NCBI RefSeq assembly: GCF_000485595.1
Contig: NW_014579189.1
Span: forward strand, 1-31,931
Origin: Priapulus caudatus
Lineage: Eukaryota > Priapulida > Priapulimorpha > Priapulimorphida > Priapulidae
Reading direction: 5' to 3'
DNA length: 31,931 nucleotides
Shown here: one piece after another, positions 31,433-31,931 of the stretch
How the letters are laid out: the number at the start of each line of letters is the position of its first letter
Numbering within the stretch: position 1 is the first letter of the stretch
Program-made: the position numbers and the translations under genes
The notes under the pieces: generated by a model
Database searches by the model: none
Told to the model about the DNA's origin: nothing
What the model saw: only the letters and a program-made list of their open reading frames with translations

Positions 31433-31931
31433 ACCATTTCTTCCCAAAAATGATTTCTACTCTTGCTTAACCCATCACCTGGTAGGCCTATGACGGTGAA
31501 ATAATAATCTGGCTGGGATATATTGTTGTATATACGCGCGCGCACACATACAATACTTTAATATAGCCTTGCGTGTTTACTGTTACCAATACCATACGGA
31601 TATAAACATGAAGGATGATACTTCTTAGTACACTATCAGTATCAGATTCAGAGGAGAACATGGATAAATAGACATAGTGTGAAAAACGTCGATGTAGGAA
31701 CGCTGCATGTGCATGTAACGTAGAAAAGTAATCTAATAGATGGGTATACATTTTACACTTCATTTATTAACGCTGATGCCGATTACATTCCACCAACACC
31801 AATATACAACCCATTTTCCTAGTACATGTAGTTTGGTTGTTTTTCACAATCCACCGTCTTAGTGTAAACTAGGGGGGTCCTACTAAACAGCGAAATGTGC
31901 AGGAATGTTCGCGGAATGTGCAAGAATGTGC
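31433..31931. other. Downstream of H3, nothing recognised
   Basis: After the conserved 3' processing block there is no gene. The last 40 bases contain a short imperfect repeat of aatgtgca. Confidence 0.5.

Overview
The window is animal nuclear DNA, most likely from an aquatic invertebrate. It holds replication-dependent histone genes with the metazoan 3' stem-loop, a six-exon synaptotagmin-like gene with GT-AG introns, a Ty3/gypsy LTR retrotransposon, hAT and pogo-like DNA transposons, TTAGGG-type telomeric repeats inside a foldback element, and many palindromic (MITE-like) repeats. I cannot name the species. Everything below was read by eye; no database search was run.

Layout. Positions 1-2080 are repeats: a perfect 40-bp-arm palindrome, a foldback element with 111-bp arms, and one copy of a hairpin-headed repeat rich in AGGTCA half-sites. 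Positions 2082-11540 are one complete but dead Ty3/gypsy element on the minus strand. It has two LTRs about 95% identical, a 4-bp target duplication, a polypurine tract, and gag, protease, RT, RNase H and integrase regions, all broken. It also has an extra frame 3' of pol with a coiled-coil-like start and a decayed C2H2-like finger. Positions 13411-18278 hold a minus-strand gene that I assembled from six exons into a 487-residue single-pass membrane protein with two C2 domains. Every splice phase matches, and most calcium-ligand aspartates are absent from both C2 domains. Positions 18279-23570 are intergenic, with a second copy of the hairpin-headed repeat, a pogo-like MITE, a 52-bp histone H4 relic and a 142-bp tandem duplication.

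Positions 23906-25937 are a histone cluster: H4 (minus), H2A (minus) and H2B (plus), with H2A and H2B sharing a divergent promoter. H3 (plus) lies about 5 kb further right. H3 is intact. H4 has a one-base deletion two codons before its normal stop and reads into a new tail. H2A and H2B are recognisable but shift frame every few codons, mostly through insertions. Single N bases lie at 24869, where H2A homology ends, and at 27622. Intact TATA boxes and a nearly intact 3' processing signal around scrambled coding sequence suggest a low-quality assembly patch rather than ordinary pseudogenes.

Positions 26480-30780 are a nest of palindromic elements around a hAT transposase fragment and a second pogo-like copy, which is itself interrupted by a foldback carrying telomere-like repeats.

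The histone genes would act together as S-phase chromatin genes. The synaptotagmin-like gene is unrelated to them. The remainder is mobile DNA.
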